Assembly (NCBI GenBank): GCA_046757585.1
Contig: JBHHYR010000039.1
Coordinates: 1-24,088 of the forward strand
DNA: 24,088 nucleotides
From: JBHHYR01 sp046757585
GTDB taxonomy: Bacteria > Desulfobacterota > Binatia > HRBIN30
Direction: 5' to 3'
In this document: piece by piece, positions 1 to 8,186 of the stretch
Layout of the letters: each line of letters starts with the position of its first letter
Numbering within the stretch: position 1 is the stretch's first letter
Position numbers and translations under genes: made by a program
The notes under the pieces: model-generated
Told to the model about the DNA's origin: nothing
The model's input: the letters and a program-made list of their open reading frames with translations, nothing else
The model's database searches: none

Positions 1-29
1 TGCGATCCGATACGTCAAGCTTTTGCTTT

Positions 30-371
30 TCACTTCTGCTTGTCCCTTTCCTTCGGGTCTGGTGCCGCGGCACCCTTGGCGAGCGCCGCAATCTGCGGCC
101 GATCCACACGCACCCGGACGTTGGGAGCGATCTCCAAGGTCAGGGCCTTCTCCCCCAGCGCAACGACCTTGCCATACAAGCCGCCCGACGTGATGACTTC
201 GTCATTACGTTTGAGGTTCGCCAGCATCCCCCGGTGCTCCTTCGCCTTCTGTTGCTGCGGGCGGATCAGCAGGAAATAGAAGACGACGAAGATGAGGATG
301 AGGGGCAGGAACTGCACGAGGGCGGGTGGACCGCTGCTGTGCGTCGCCTGTGCCCAGGCCGGGCTGATCAT
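30..371 (-). CDS. yajC: Preprotein translocase subunit YajC
   Basis: This 113-residue protein has the family layout: a short N-terminus, one hydrophobic helix at about residues 18-36 ending in the typical IRPQQQK turn, and a small soluble domain with the conserved LKRNDEVITSGGLYGKV stretch. YajC is an inner-membrane partner of SecDF that assists Sec export; that role is family knowledge. I chose the ATG at 371 because it overlaps the tgt stop in an ATGA and has a GGAG seven bases upstream; an earlier in-frame start at 416 would add 15 residues lying inside tgt. The C-terminus is short, charged and complete. secD would be expected next, beyond the left edge, but is not in the window. Confidence 0.95.
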   Translation of the reverse strand: MISPAWAQATHSSGPPALVQFLPLILIFVVFYFLLIRPQQQKAKEHRGMLANLKRNDEVITSGGLYGKVVALGEKALTLEIAPNVRVRVDRPQIAALAKGAAAPDPKERDKQK

Positions 372-1555
372 GCATTGACTCCGGCGGTCAAGCTCGCCAG
401 CCGCTTGGCCGACCACGCGGTGAAGTCACCGCGGGCGGCGACGTCCCGCATGTCGCGCATCAATTGCAGGTAAAAATGCACGTTGTGCACGCTCGCCAGC
501 TGCGCACCGAGCATTTCGTTTGCGACAGCAAGATGCCGCAGGTAGGCGCGCGTGAACCCACGGCAGGTGTAGCACTGGCAGTCGGGATCAGCAGGCGCCG
601 CATCCCGGGCGTAGCGCGCCAGCCGGATGTTGAGGCGGCCCCTGGAGGTAAACAGCATGCCGTTGCGCCCGTTCCGAGTCGGCAATACGCAGTCGAACAG
701 GTCGTACCCCATCCCGACAAACCGGATGAGGTCTTCGGGAGGGCCCACGCCCATCAGATACCGCGGCCGCTCGGCGGGCAAGGCCGTGACCGTCTCCGCC
801 GCCAATGCTATGGTCAACTCCCGCTCCTCTCCAACACTCAAGCCCCCCACCGCATAGCCTGGAAAGTCCAGCGCGACAAGCGCGCCGGCCTGTCGCGCTC
901 GCAAGTCCTGGTAGCAGCCACCCTGCACGATGCCAAACATGAGCTGGCCCGGTGCGACCTCGACGCGACGGGAGCGTGCGGCCCACTCCAGCGTGCGTGC
1001 TGCGGCGCGCTCGGCGTCCGCTCGCGTGGCAGCCCCCGAGACGCACTCGTCCAGCACCATGACGATGTCAACGCCGAGGTCCACCTGAAGCTGCACGACG
1101 GCCTCTGGGGTCAGAAACATCGGGGTCCCATCGAGGTGGGAGCGGAACGCCACACCCTCGCGAGTTACCTGGCGCAAGCCGGCGAGGCTGAAGATCTGAT
1201 AGCCACCGCTGTCGGTGAGAATTGGCCCCTCCCAGCCGATGAACCGGTGCAACCCCCCGAGTGCCTGGATGAGCGCCACGCCAGGGCGCAGGGCGAGGTG
1301 GTACGCGTTGGCAAGGATGATCTCGGCACCAGCCTGCTGCAGTTGCCATGGTGTGATGCCCTTCACGCTACCTTGTGTGCCGACGGGCATGAAGGCGGGT
1401 GTCGTGACAGTGCCGTGCGCGGTGCTCAGCAGCCCGCAGCGCGCGCCACCATCCTGCGCCGAAATACTGAAAGGAGGTGCAGACGTTGGCACGTCGTGCA
1501 TGGGGGCACTGGCTGTGTCACACGGCGTAGCGGCACTGGGCGTCGCGATCGTCAT
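368..1555 (-). CDS. tgt: Queuine tRNA-ribosyltransferase (tRNA-guanine transglycosylase)
   Basis: This 395-residue enzyme exchanges guanine-34 of GUN-anticodon tRNAs for the queuosine precursor preQ1. Visible signatures are the DSGGYQ motif (D115), GIVQGG around residue 208, the nucleophile in FDCVLPTR (D288), and the zinc site C326, C328, C331 and H357. These last positions have the same spacing as the characterised Zymomonas enzyme (D280, C318, C320, C323, H349, all shifted by 8). The first 29 residues are a non-conserved extension; a start at residue 19 is possible, but the ATG at 1555 overlaps the queA stop in an ATGA, so I kept it. No clear ribosome site precedes it, which fits translational coupling. 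It is flanked by queA and yajC, a widely conserved gene order. Confidence 0.97.
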   Translation of the reverse strand: MTIATPSAATPCDTASAPMHDVPTSAPPFSISAQDGGARCGLLSTAHGTVTTPAFMPVGTQGSVKGITPWQLQQAGAEIILANAYHLALRPGVALIQALGGLHRFIGWEGPILTDSGGYQIFSLAGLRQVTREGVAFRSHLDGTPMFLTPEAVVQLQVDLGVDIVMVLDECVSGAATRADAERAAARTLEWAARSRRVEVAPGQLMFGIVQGGCYQDLRARQAGALVALDFPGYAVGGLSVGEERELTIALAAETVTALPAERPRYLMGVGPPEDLIRFVGMGYDLFDCVLPTRNGRNGMLFTSRGRLNIRLARYARDAAPADPDCQCYTCRGFTRAYLRHLAVANEMLGAQLASVHNVHFYLQLMRDMRDVAARGDFTAWSAKRLASLTAGVNA

Positions 1556-2628
1556 TGAATGAGCATCGCATCACCATAGCTGTAGAAGCGATAGCCACGG
1601 CGCATGGCATCGGCATAGGTCGCAAGAATACGCTCACGACCTGCAAGAGCACTGACCAGTAGCAGCAACGTCGAGCCCGGCAGGTGCAGGTTGGTAAACA
1701 GCGCATCGATGACGCGGAACTGATAGCCGGGTACGATAAACCGGTCGGCCCAACGCGCCCCAGGCTGCACGCCGCCGTTTCCACAGGCGGCAGATTCCAA
1801 CGCACGCGTGGTGCTGGTACCCACGGCGACTACTCGGCCACCGGCGGATTTGACGCGTCGGATAGCAACGGCCGTTGCCGGTGGGACGTTACACCATTCC
1901 GGGTCCATCACGTGCCGGCCAACCGCCTCGGTGCGGATCGGCAGAAACGTCCCCGGACCCACATGCAGGGTGACGGACGCAATCCCGATTGCGCGGGTGT
2001 GCAAGGCCGCCACCAGCGCCGGGGTGAAGTGCAACCCGGCCGTCGGCGCCGCAACGGCGCCAGGGGTGGCGGCAAAGATGGTCTGGTAGCGATGCCTGTC
2101 GAGAGGCAGGGGGCCGTCTGGACGTTGGATATACGGCGGCAGGGGAATTTCACCCTCGCGCTCGAGCAGCACACAGACATCGGTGTGCTGCGGGAACGCT
2201 ACGGTGTAGCGTCCATCGCCGTGAACTGCCGACACGGTTGCAGGCGTGCCGTTTCCCAGGCTGAGCGGGGTGCCCGCCCGCAGCCGTTTCGCGGGCTTCC
2301 CGAGACAGACCCAGGCGTTCTCGGCCGGATCCGCATAAGCGGGCGGCACGGGAACCGAGCCCGCTGGCGGTACGGTGGGGCAAATCAGCAGTAGCTCCAC
2401 GGCTCCCCCCGACGGTGTCCGTCCGAAGAGGCGCGCGGGCATCACCCGGGTGTCGTTGACTACTAGTAGGTCGCCCGGCTGCAGATGCTCCGGCAAGGCA
2501 TGGACGTGGGTGTGTGTCGACGTGCCAGTGCGCCGGTCGAGTGCCAGGAGCCGCCCCTGGTCGCGCTGCTCTGCCGGGACCTGGGCGATCAACTCCGGCC
2601 GCAGGTCGAACTGGAAGTCAGACAGCAT
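1552..2628 (-). CDS. queA: S-adenosylmethionine:tRNA ribosyltransferase-isomerase
   Basis: The 358-residue product matches QueA, which transfers and isomerises the ribose of SAM onto preQ1-modified tRNA to give epoxyqueuosine, the step after Tgt. Family motifs seen are DFxFDLRPELIAQ at the N-terminus, LVVNDTRVMPARL, PLPPYI, the ATPGAVAAPTAGLHFT block, VGTSTTRALES, LPGSTLLLLVSALAG and a C-terminal RFYSYGDAMLI. I set the start at the ATG at 2628 because homologues begin right at that point; an upstream ATG at 2673 would add 15 unconserved residues. Neither has a strong ribosome site. It is the first gene of the queA-tgt-yajC operon, and an intrinsic terminator lies only 60 bases upstream of the start. 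Confidence 0.96.
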   Translation of the reverse strand: MLSDFQFDLRPELIAQVPAEQRDQGRLLALDRRTGTSTHTHVHALPEHLQPGDLLVVNDTRVMPARLFGRTPSGGAVELLLICPTVPPAGSVPVPPAYADPAENAWVCLGKPAKRLRAGTPLSLGNGTPATVSAVHGDGRYTVAFPQHTDVCVLLEREGEIPLPPYIQRPDGPLPLDRHRYQTIFAATPGAVAAPTAGLHFTPALVAALHTRAIGIASVTLHVGPGTFLPIRTEAVGRHVMDPEWCNVPPATAVAIRRVKSAGGRVVAVGTSTTRALESAACGNGGVQPGARWADRFIVPGYQFRVIDALFTNLHLPGSTLLLLVSALAGRERILATYADAMRRGYRFYSYGDAMLIQ

Positions 2629-2687
2629 CAAAGATGTGTCTGCGCACTGCTTTGAAGGCGCCACACTCTCCATGACGAAGGCCGGTC

Positions 2688-2713
2688 AAAAAAAAGGCAC
2701 CGCAGCGGGTGCC
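2688..2713 (-). terminator. Intrinsic terminator upstream of queA
   Basis: Read on the minus strand, a perfect 6-bp stem GGCACC/GGTGCC closes a six-base loop and is followed directly by eight T residues. It lies 165 bases past the slipin stop codon and most simply ends the glycosylase-NfeD-slipin transcript. It sits only 60 bases before the queA start, so a role as a queA leader attenuator is also possible. Confidence 0.85.
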
Positions 2714-2878
2714 GGGTCATTCCGTCAGCAACCAGGCTGGCATTAAACACAAGGCCCCCGGCGAGTCAAGGTGCGGCGGCTGGCAGATACTTGTCCTCCG
2801 GACAGTCCCTGCTGGCGCCGGTAGGTCGCCGCACTGCCGGCACGGTCTCCGCCGCCTGCCGGGGCCGCGCCGGCTTTC

Positions 2879-3631
2879 CTACGATTTGTCCGTCAGCTTC
2901 AGGAACGGTGTGAGCAGATCGATCGGCAGCGGGAAGATCGTGGTGGAGTTGTTCTCCGATGCCACCTCGGTCAGCGTCTGCAGGAAGCGCAGCTGCAGGG
3001 CCATGGGATGCTGGCCGATCACCGCGGAGGCGTCCGCCAGTTTCTGTGCTGCTTGGAACTCGCCCTCGGCGTTGATCACCTTCGCTCGCCGTTCACGTTC
3101 GGCCTCCGCCTGGCGCGCGATCGCTCGCTGCATTTCTTGCGGCAGGTCGATCTGCTTCACCTCCACCGTCACCACCTTGATGCCCCACGGGTCAGTTTGC
3201 GTGTCGAGGATCTCCTGGATGTGCGTGTTGATCTTTTCGCGCTCCGCCAGCAACTCATCCAGCTCCGCCTGGCCGCAGACACTCCGCAACGTGGTCTGCG
3301 CTAGTTGCGAGGTGGCAAACAGGTAGTCCACCACTTCGACGACGGCACGGTTGGCGTCGATCACACGGAAATACAACACGGCGCTCACCTTCACGGAAAC
3401 GTTGTCCCGGGTGATGACATCTTGGGCTGGAACATCCATTGTGACCGTCCGCAGCTCAACCCGCTGCATGCGTTCGACAAAGGGAATGACGTAGATGATG
3501 CCGGGACCACGCGACGCAACGAGCCGGCCAAGGCGGAAGATGACCGCACGCTCGTACTCCTTCAGGATCTTGATGCCACTGACCACGAATGCGAGGACCA
3601 GCACTACAACGGTCGCTGCCGGACCAATCAT
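2879..3631 (-). CDS. Slipin (SPFH/Band 7 stomatin-like membrane protein)
   Basis: This 250-residue protein starts with a hydrophobic anchor (about residues 4-22) followed by a stomatin-type SPFH domain. Typical blocks are KEYERAVIFRLGR, GPGIIYVIPF and the V(E)LRTVTMDVPAQDVITRDNV stretch, then a charged alpha-helical part (QAEAERERRAKVINAEGE) and a short hydrophobic tail. Slipins oligomerise on membranes and commonly pair with the long NfeD protease, as in the Pyrococcus PH1511/PH1510 pair; here the NfeD gene ends 22 bases upstream. The start is secure because AAGGAGG sits five bases before the ATG. The pair probably works in membrane quality control or membrane domain organisation; the client is unknown. 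Confidence 0.93.
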   Translation of the reverse strand: MIGPAATVVVLVLAFVVSGIKILKEYERAVIFRLGRLVASRGPGIIYVIPFVERMQRVELRTVTMDVPAQDVITRDNVSVKVSAVLYFRVIDANRAVVEVVDYLFATSQLAQTTLRSVCGQAELDELLAEREKINTHIQEILDTQTDPWGIKVVTVEVKQIDLPQEMQRAIARQAEAERERRAKVINAEGEFQAAQKLADASAVIGQHPMALQLRFLQTLTEVASENNSTTIFPLPIDLLTPFLKLTDKS

Positions 3632-3653
3632 GACCCCCTCCTTCCCCCTCAGC

Positions 3654-5078
3654 TTACGCTGTCTGCGGGGCGCTCCCTTCCTTTTCGCGCGAGACGCGGC
3701 GCACCGTCAAGCACATGCCGTTCACGCGCACGACCTCCACCAACTCGCCGACGTCGACGGATTCCGCTGCGGCCGCGTTCCAGTATTCGCCATGGACGAA
3801 GATCTTCCCTCCCGGCCTGCCAGGTTGCAGGGGTTGGCGTACCTCGCCGATCTCTCCGATGAGCCCTTCACGCCCGAGTGCTGGCTTGCGCCGCTGCGAG
3901 CCGACCACGAGGTAACTGACGATGAGGGTGAATCCCCCGAAGGTTGCTGCGGCCGCATACACGATTTTCGGGTCGACCGTCAGGTTGGATTCAGGAGTGT
4001 CGAAGAGCAGGAGAGAGCCGATGACGAAGGCAACGATCCCGCCGACCCCAAGCACGCCGAAACTGGGTAAGAACAGCTCGGTGATCAGCAACGCCAGACC
4101 AAGGACGATCAGCGCCAGGCCACTGTAATTGATCGGCAGCACTTGCAGCGCCGTCATGCCCAGCAGCAGGCAGATGACGCCAGCGACACCCGGGAAAAAA
4201 ACTCCGGGGTGGGTGAACTCCACGTACAATCCCAAGAGGCCCGCCATCATCAGGAGATAGGCGACGTTAGGGTTGGCCAGGATGTTGAGGAACTTCTGCT
4301 TCACGCGCATGTGTCTGGTGACGATCTCTGCGCCGGCGACGTGCAGCTGCAGAGGCTGGCCTTTGACGCGGACCGTTTTCCCCTCGACTTGGCGCAGCAG
4401 ATCCTGGCGGTTCGCAGCGACGACGTCGACGACCCGCAGCTTCAAGGCCTCCTGGTCCGTAATGGAGACACTCTCCCGCACCGCCTTCTCGGCCCATTCG
4501 ACATTGCGACCTCGCTCTTGTGCGATCGTCTTGATCAACGAGGCCGCAAAGTTTTCGACTTTCTCGCGCATGTCACCGCCGATGTTCTGGCCTTGCCCGC
4601 CTACGGGGTGCGCGGCACCGATGTTCGTTCCGGGGGCCATGGCGGCGATGTTGGCCGCCAGTGTGATGAACACTCCGGCAGAGGCTGCGCCGGCACCGCT
4701 CGGTGCGATGTACACGATAACCGGCAGCGGTGCGCCCAGGAGGTCCTTGACGATCGACTTGGTCGAGTCGAGCAAGCCCCCGGGGGTGTCCAGCTCGATG
4801 ACCAGTGCTTGGGCGCCGTCCCTGCCTGCGCCGGCGATCGATTCGTGAATGAAGTCGGCAATGGCAGGATTGATGCCCGCGTCGACGACGATCAGGTCCA
4901 CCCGCGTAGCGCTGGTCGCCGGCGCGGGCTCTTCACCTCGTGCCGCCGCCGTGGCAGGCGCGCGCCGCCCGGGGCGCTGGGGCCCGGCAGTCGCACGGCT
5001 CCCCGTCCACGTGAGCAGTGCGAGCGAATAAAGAAGGAGAGCGATGCTCCTGCCCGAACGGCGCGCACGCCCTGTCAC
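3654..5078 (-). CDS. Long-form NfeD membrane serine protease
   Basis: The 474-residue product has an N-terminal signal or anchor (about residues 10-31), a low-complexity linker, a ClpP/SppA-type protease domain (about 58-260), a block of hydrophobic helices (about 285-400) and a C-terminal OB-fold NfeD domain starting near GREGLIGEIGEV. The likely catalytic dyad is S133 in GAASAG and K173 in MREK; their spacing of 40 is close to the 41 of the characterised archaeal PH1510 protease (S97/K138). Its archaeal relative cleaves the C-terminus of its stomatin partner. I chose the GTG at 5078: it overlaps the glycosylase stop in a GTGA and has GGAG eight bases upstream. A longer frame to 5198 would lie inside the preceding gene. 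Confidence 0.92.
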   Translation of the reverse strand: MTGRARRSGRSIALLLYSLALLTWTGSRATAGPQRPGRRAPATAAARGEEPAPATSATRVDLIVVDAGINPAIADFIHESIAGAGRDGAQALVIELDTPGGLLDSTKSIVKDLLGAPLPVIVYIAPSGAGAASAGVFITLAANIAAMAPGTNIGAAHPVGGQGQNIGGDMREKVENFAASLIKTIAQERGRNVEWAEKAVRESVSITDQEALKLRVVDVVAANRQDLLRQVEGKTVRVKGQPLQLHVAGAEIVTRHMRVKQKFLNILANPNVAYLLMMAGLLGLYVEFTHPGVFFPGVAGVICLLLGMTALQVLPINYSGLALIVLGLALLITELFLPSFGVLGVGGIVAFVIGSLLLFDTPESNLTVDPKIVYAAAATFGGFTLIVSYLVVGSQRRKPALGREGLIGEIGEVRQPLQPGRPGGKIFVHGEYWNAAAAESVDVGELVEVVRVNGMCLTVRRVSREKEGSAPQTA

Positions 5079-5911
5079 GCGGAGCGCTCCAGCTCGCGCA
5101 GTACCAGCTTGACGTCTTCCCACACCAGCTTCTTGTCGCTGGGATTGCGCAGCAGGTAGGCGGGATGCAAGGTGGGCATGAGCTTGACGCCCTGCCAATC
5201 ATACCAGTGCCCGCGCAGCCGCGAGATCGGCGTGCGCAACCCAAGCAGCGTCTGCGCCGCGAAGGTCCCGAGCGCGACCACTACCCTTGGCCGCACGATT
5301 TCAATCTGTCGGAGCAGGAAGGGTTGGCAGGCGGCGATTTCCTCGGGCTCGGGATTGCGATTGCCCGGGGGCCGGCACTTGATGACATTGGCGATGTACA
5401 CGTCGGCCCGGCGCAGCTTCATGCCCTTGGTAATGATCTCGGTCAGCAGCTGCCCGGCGCGACCCACGAACGGCTCCGCCTTGAGATCTTCATCGCGTCC
5501 GGGACCTTCGCCGACAAACATGAGCGCGGCACGGGGGTTGCCGACGCCGAAGACGATGTGTGTGCGCCCACGTGACAGCTTGCAGCGCTGACAATCGCCC
5601 AGCTCGCGCCGCAGCTCGTCCAACGTGGCAGCGCGGCGCAAGCCGGGAGCCGTGAACAAGTCACCGGAGACAGCCGCAACACGCAGGGGCGCTGCAGGCC
5701 GGGATGCGAGCGGTGGTGACGGAGCCGGGGACGCCATCCGCCAGCTGCTGGCGCTCCCCTTGCTGGCGGCGCGAGCCGCTGCCGCGACGGCCCGCGGCAA
5801 ACACTCGACGCCGGTGGACTGCTGGTACTCGACGTAGGCACGCACCTGAGCAAGGAGCATCCGCAAGCTGGCTTGAGCCGACTGCATCCGGGGAGTAGGA
5901 TCCGGTGCCAT
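5075..5911 (-). CDS. Family 4 uracil-DNA glycosylase with [4Fe-4S] cluster
   Basis: This 278-residue protein removes uracil from DNA as the first step of base excision repair. The four cluster cysteines are C107, C110 (CQRC), C179 (IKCRPPGNR) and C195. The active-site motifs are GEGPGRDED at 134-142 and HPAYLLRN at 249-256, both characteristic of family 4. Residues about 1-95 form an Ala/Pro-rich extension found in many longer members; parts resemble the N-terminus of phage-SPO1-polymerase-related annotations, but I see no separate domain. The start is uncertain: the ATG at 5911 shares bases with the divergent phospholipase start and has no ribosome site, and ATGs at 5887 and 5860 are alternatives. 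It is translationally linked to nfeD downstream. Confidence 0.93.
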   Translation of the reverse strand: MAPDPTPRMQSAQASLRMLLAQVRAYVEYQQSTGVECLPRAVAAAARAASKGSASSWRMASPAPSPPLASRPAAPLRVAAVSGDLFTAPGLRRAATLDELRRELGDCQRCKLSRGRTHIVFGVGNPRAALMFVGEGPGRDEDLKAEPFVGRAGQLLTEIITKGMKLRRADVYIANVIKCRPPGNRNPEPEEIAACQPFLLRQIEIVRPRVVVALGTFAAQTLLGLRTPISRLRGHWYDWQGVKLMPTLHPAYLLRNPSDKKLVWEDVKLVLRELERSA

Positions 5912-6821
5912 GCTGTGGTTCGCGAGTTGTACCTTCTTCCTCGTACTCGTCGTCCCGGTTCACGCCTGGGCCTGGGGACCCATGACGCATCTGGCGCACG
6001 GCTCCGAGGTACTCCAAAACCTTACCATCCTGGGGTTGTCGCTTCAACGCCTGTTGCGCCGCCACCGCCTCGAGTACCTCTATGGCTGCGTGGGTGCCGA
6101 CATCACGCAGGCGAAGAAGTATACCCGTGCGCAGCAGGCGCACTGCCACTCGTGGCCGGTCGGCTGGGCGCTCCTGCAGCGCGCGGAGAACGCCCCGCAG
6201 CGCGCCTTCGCGTACGGGTACTTGACGCACCTGGCCGGTGACGTGTACTCGCACAACCACTTTGTTCCAACGCAGCTGATTGTGAGTTTCCGCGCGCACA
6301 CGCTCCGGCATATCTACTGGGAAGCCCGTTTCGATGCCTTGCAACACTCGGCCAACCGTGACGTTATCCGGGAGATTCGCAGCTGTCGCTTCCCGGAATG
6401 CGACGCCCTGGTGAAGGAAGTGGTTGCCCGCACGCTGTTCTCGTTTCGCACGAATAAGCAGATCTTCGACTCGTTTATCGCCGTGCACGACCTCGAACAG
6501 TGGCACCGGGTCATGCGGCGTCTGATCGGACGCTCACGCTACCCGCTGGCGCACGACGTCGTGGAGCGGTACAACGCCGCCTGCCACGCGTCCATCGTCG
6601 ATCTGCTGCAGAGCGGCAAGCAGGCGGACTGCCAGACAGCCGACCCCACCGGTCTGGAAGCGATCAACTTGGCGAAGGCGGTGCGCCGGATGCTCAAGGG
6701 TCTGGAGCGACGCCGGCAGATGTCACAGAAGCTACGCGACGAGATCACGGCGCTGGATCAACGCTTGGACATCAAGCCCGTTGCCGTTCCGCCGGTTATG
6801 CATCTTTCGTTCGCCCACTGA
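5910..6821 (+). CDS. Secreted zinc-dependent phospholipase C family protein
   Basis: The 303-residue product has a signal peptide (hydrophobic residues 4-17, AWA before the cut), so mature protein would begin at W22. The complete trinuclear zinc ligand set of the PLC family can be placed: W22 and H27, D64 and H78 (spacing 14), H107, D111 and H117 (HLAGDVYSHNH, spacings 4 and 6), and H134 and E138 (spacing 4). The last seven follow the spacing pattern of Bacillus cereus PLC (D55/H69, H118/D122/H128, H142/E146). The W-x4-H start instead resembles S1/P1 nucleases, a related fold. It may hydrolyse phospholipids in the periplasm or outside; the substrate is unknown. An AGGA lies about nine bases before the ATG. 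Confidence 0.85.
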   Translation: MLWFASCTFFLVLVVPVHAWAWGPMTHLAHGSEVLQNLTILGLSLQRLLRRHRLEYLYGCVGADITQAKKYTRAQQAHCHSWPVGWALLQRAENAPQRAFAYGYLTHLAGDVYSHNHFVPTQLIVSFRAHTLRHIYWEARFDALQHSANRDVIREIRSCRFPECDALVKEVVARTLFSFRTNKQIFDSFIAVHDLEQWHRVMRRLIGRSRYPLAHDVVERYNAACHASIVDLLQSGKQADCQTADPTGLEAINLAKAVRRMLKGLERRRQMSQKLRDEITALDQRLDIKPVAVPPVMHLSFAH

Positions 6822-6941
6822 CCGCCTGGCGTCGGGCTCGTGTGCCATCCACGGCCGCGCTGCGGCACCAGGTACCGTGCACGTGCGGCCCCGAAGAACG
6901 CGACCGCGTCGGGCGTCGCGGAGTCGGGGGAGCATGAACGC

Positions 6942-8186
6942 TCACGCGGACTGCACTCTGCCGGACGCGCAGACCGTCGTCGAGCGCTGTTGCTTGAGGA
7001 CGACGACCCGATCGAGGATCCGATCCGCTGCGGCGTCCTTGCTCATCAACGGCAGCGATTCGCGGTGCCCCGTGCGGTCAATGAGGGTGATCGCATTCGT
7101 GTCGGCCGCAAAACCGCTCTGCGCACCCGAGACGTCATTGGCAACCACCAGGTCCAGACCTTTCTCAGCTAGCTTGCGCTGCGCGTTCGCGATGACACGT
7201 TCGGTTTCGGCCGCGAACCCGACGAGCAGCCGCGGGCCCTTGCGGGCGGCTAGCTCAACGAGGATGTCTACCGTGCGGTCGAGCTCCAGAACGAGCCGCC
7301 CACTGCCCTTCTTCAATTTCTGTCGCGCCGTCCGTGCTGGACGATAGTCAGCTACTGCGGCCGCCATGAAGAGCACCGAGGCGCTCTCGAATTCCGCGCT
7401 CACGACCTGGCGCATCGCGTCCGCGGTGATGACGTCGAGCCGGTGAATGCCGGAGGGCGTTGGCAGGCTGGTCGGGCCGCTCACCAGCCGTACGTCGGCA
7501 CCGCGCCGCCAAGCGGCTGCCGCCACGGCAAATCCCATCTTGCCGGTGGACCGGTTGGAAATGAACCGCACCGGGTCGATCGGCTCACGGGTGGGACCCG
7601 CCGTGACCAACACCCGTTCGCCGCACAAGTCCTGCACCGCCACGGCACGCTGGATCTCCGCGACCAAGACGCTCGCGTCCGCCAGCCGCCCTTTCCCTTC
7701 CCAGCCGCAGGCCAGGGCCCCCTCGCCAGGCTCCACGACGCGGCACCCGCGGGCCCGCAGGCGCTTCAGGTTGTCCTGCACGATGGGGTTCTCGTACATG
7801 TTGACGTTCATTGCTGGCGCGATGATGATGGGCGCACGCGTCGCGAGCAGCACCGTGGTCAAGAGGTCATCACCGATGCCGGCCGCGATTTTGCCGATCA
7901 CGTTGGCTGTCGCCGGCGCGATGACGATCAGGTCCGCACGATCGGCGAGTTGGATGTGTCCGATCTGAGACTCCTGCGTCAGGTCGAATGTATCGGTGGC
8001 CACCGGCTGGCCGGTCAGGGTCTGCAAGGTCAGGGGTGTGATGAAGTGCCGCGCACCGGCAGTCATGATGACCCGGACTTTCGCGCCCAGGCGCGTGAGC
8101 GTGCGGACGAGGTCGGCCGCCTTGTAGCAGGCGATGCCGCCGCTCAAGCCCGCGACGATCATCTTGCCGTCAAGCGGTGGCACCAT
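6942..8186 (-). CDS. coaBC: Bifunctional phosphopantothenoylcysteine decarboxylase / phosphopantothenate-cysteine ligase
   Basis: This 414-residue flavoprotein carries out two consecutive steps of coenzyme A synthesis. The N-terminal CoaC half has GLSGGIACYKAADLVR, the active-site His H77 (GHIQLAD), the substrate-binding PAMN motif at 125-128 and the flexible-flap Cys C160 in ALACGWEGKGRL. The CoaB half begins at VLVTAGPTREPIDPVRFISN and contains the NRSTGKMG dimer and nucleotide-binding signature. Length agrees with the E. coli protein (about 406). The frame is open to 8270, but homology begins near 8186. GGAGG lies 3 bases before the ATG at 8186 and 6 before a GTG at 8183, so either may be the true start. 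It overlaps the preceding membrane-protein gene by 17 bases. Confidence 0.96.
   Translation of the reverse strand: MVPPLDGKMIVAGLSGGIACYKAADLVRTLTRLGAKVRVIMTAGARHFITPLTLQTLTGQPVATDTFDLTQESQIGHIQLADRADLIVIAPATANVIGKIAAGIGDDLLTTVLLATRAPIIIAPAMNVNMYENPIVQDNLKRLRARGCRVVEPGEGALACGWEGKGRLADASVLVAEIQRAVAVQDLCGERVLVTAGPTREPIDPVRFISNRSTGKMGFAVAAAAWRRGADVRLVSGPTSLPTPSGIHRLDVITADAMRQVVSAEFESASVLFMAAAVADYRPARTARQKLKKGSGRLVLELDRTVDILVELAARKGPRLLVGFAAETERVIANAQRKLAEKGLDLVVANDVSGAQSGFAADTNAITLIDRTGHRESLPLMSKDAAADRILDRVVVLKQQRSTTVCASGRVQSA

Noticed and set aside
464..1558. Long plus-strand open frame of 364 codons opposite tgt
   Set aside because: It is the antisense of a gene with full catalytic motifs and shows no domain of its own; long antisense frames are common in GC-rich DNA.
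2741..2769. TTGACT-17-TTAATG as a queA promoter
   Set aside because: Only two of six -10 positions match; it is kept only as a weak hint in the queA leader finding.
2714..2878. preQ1 riboswitch or tRNA in the gap before queA
   Set aside because: No preQ1 aptamer consensus and no T-loop or acceptor-stem pattern could be found on either strand.
6822..6941. Terminator in the convergent gap between the phospholipase and coaBC
   Set aside because: Only 5-bp GC-rich stems without any T run are present, so no intrinsic terminator can be called.
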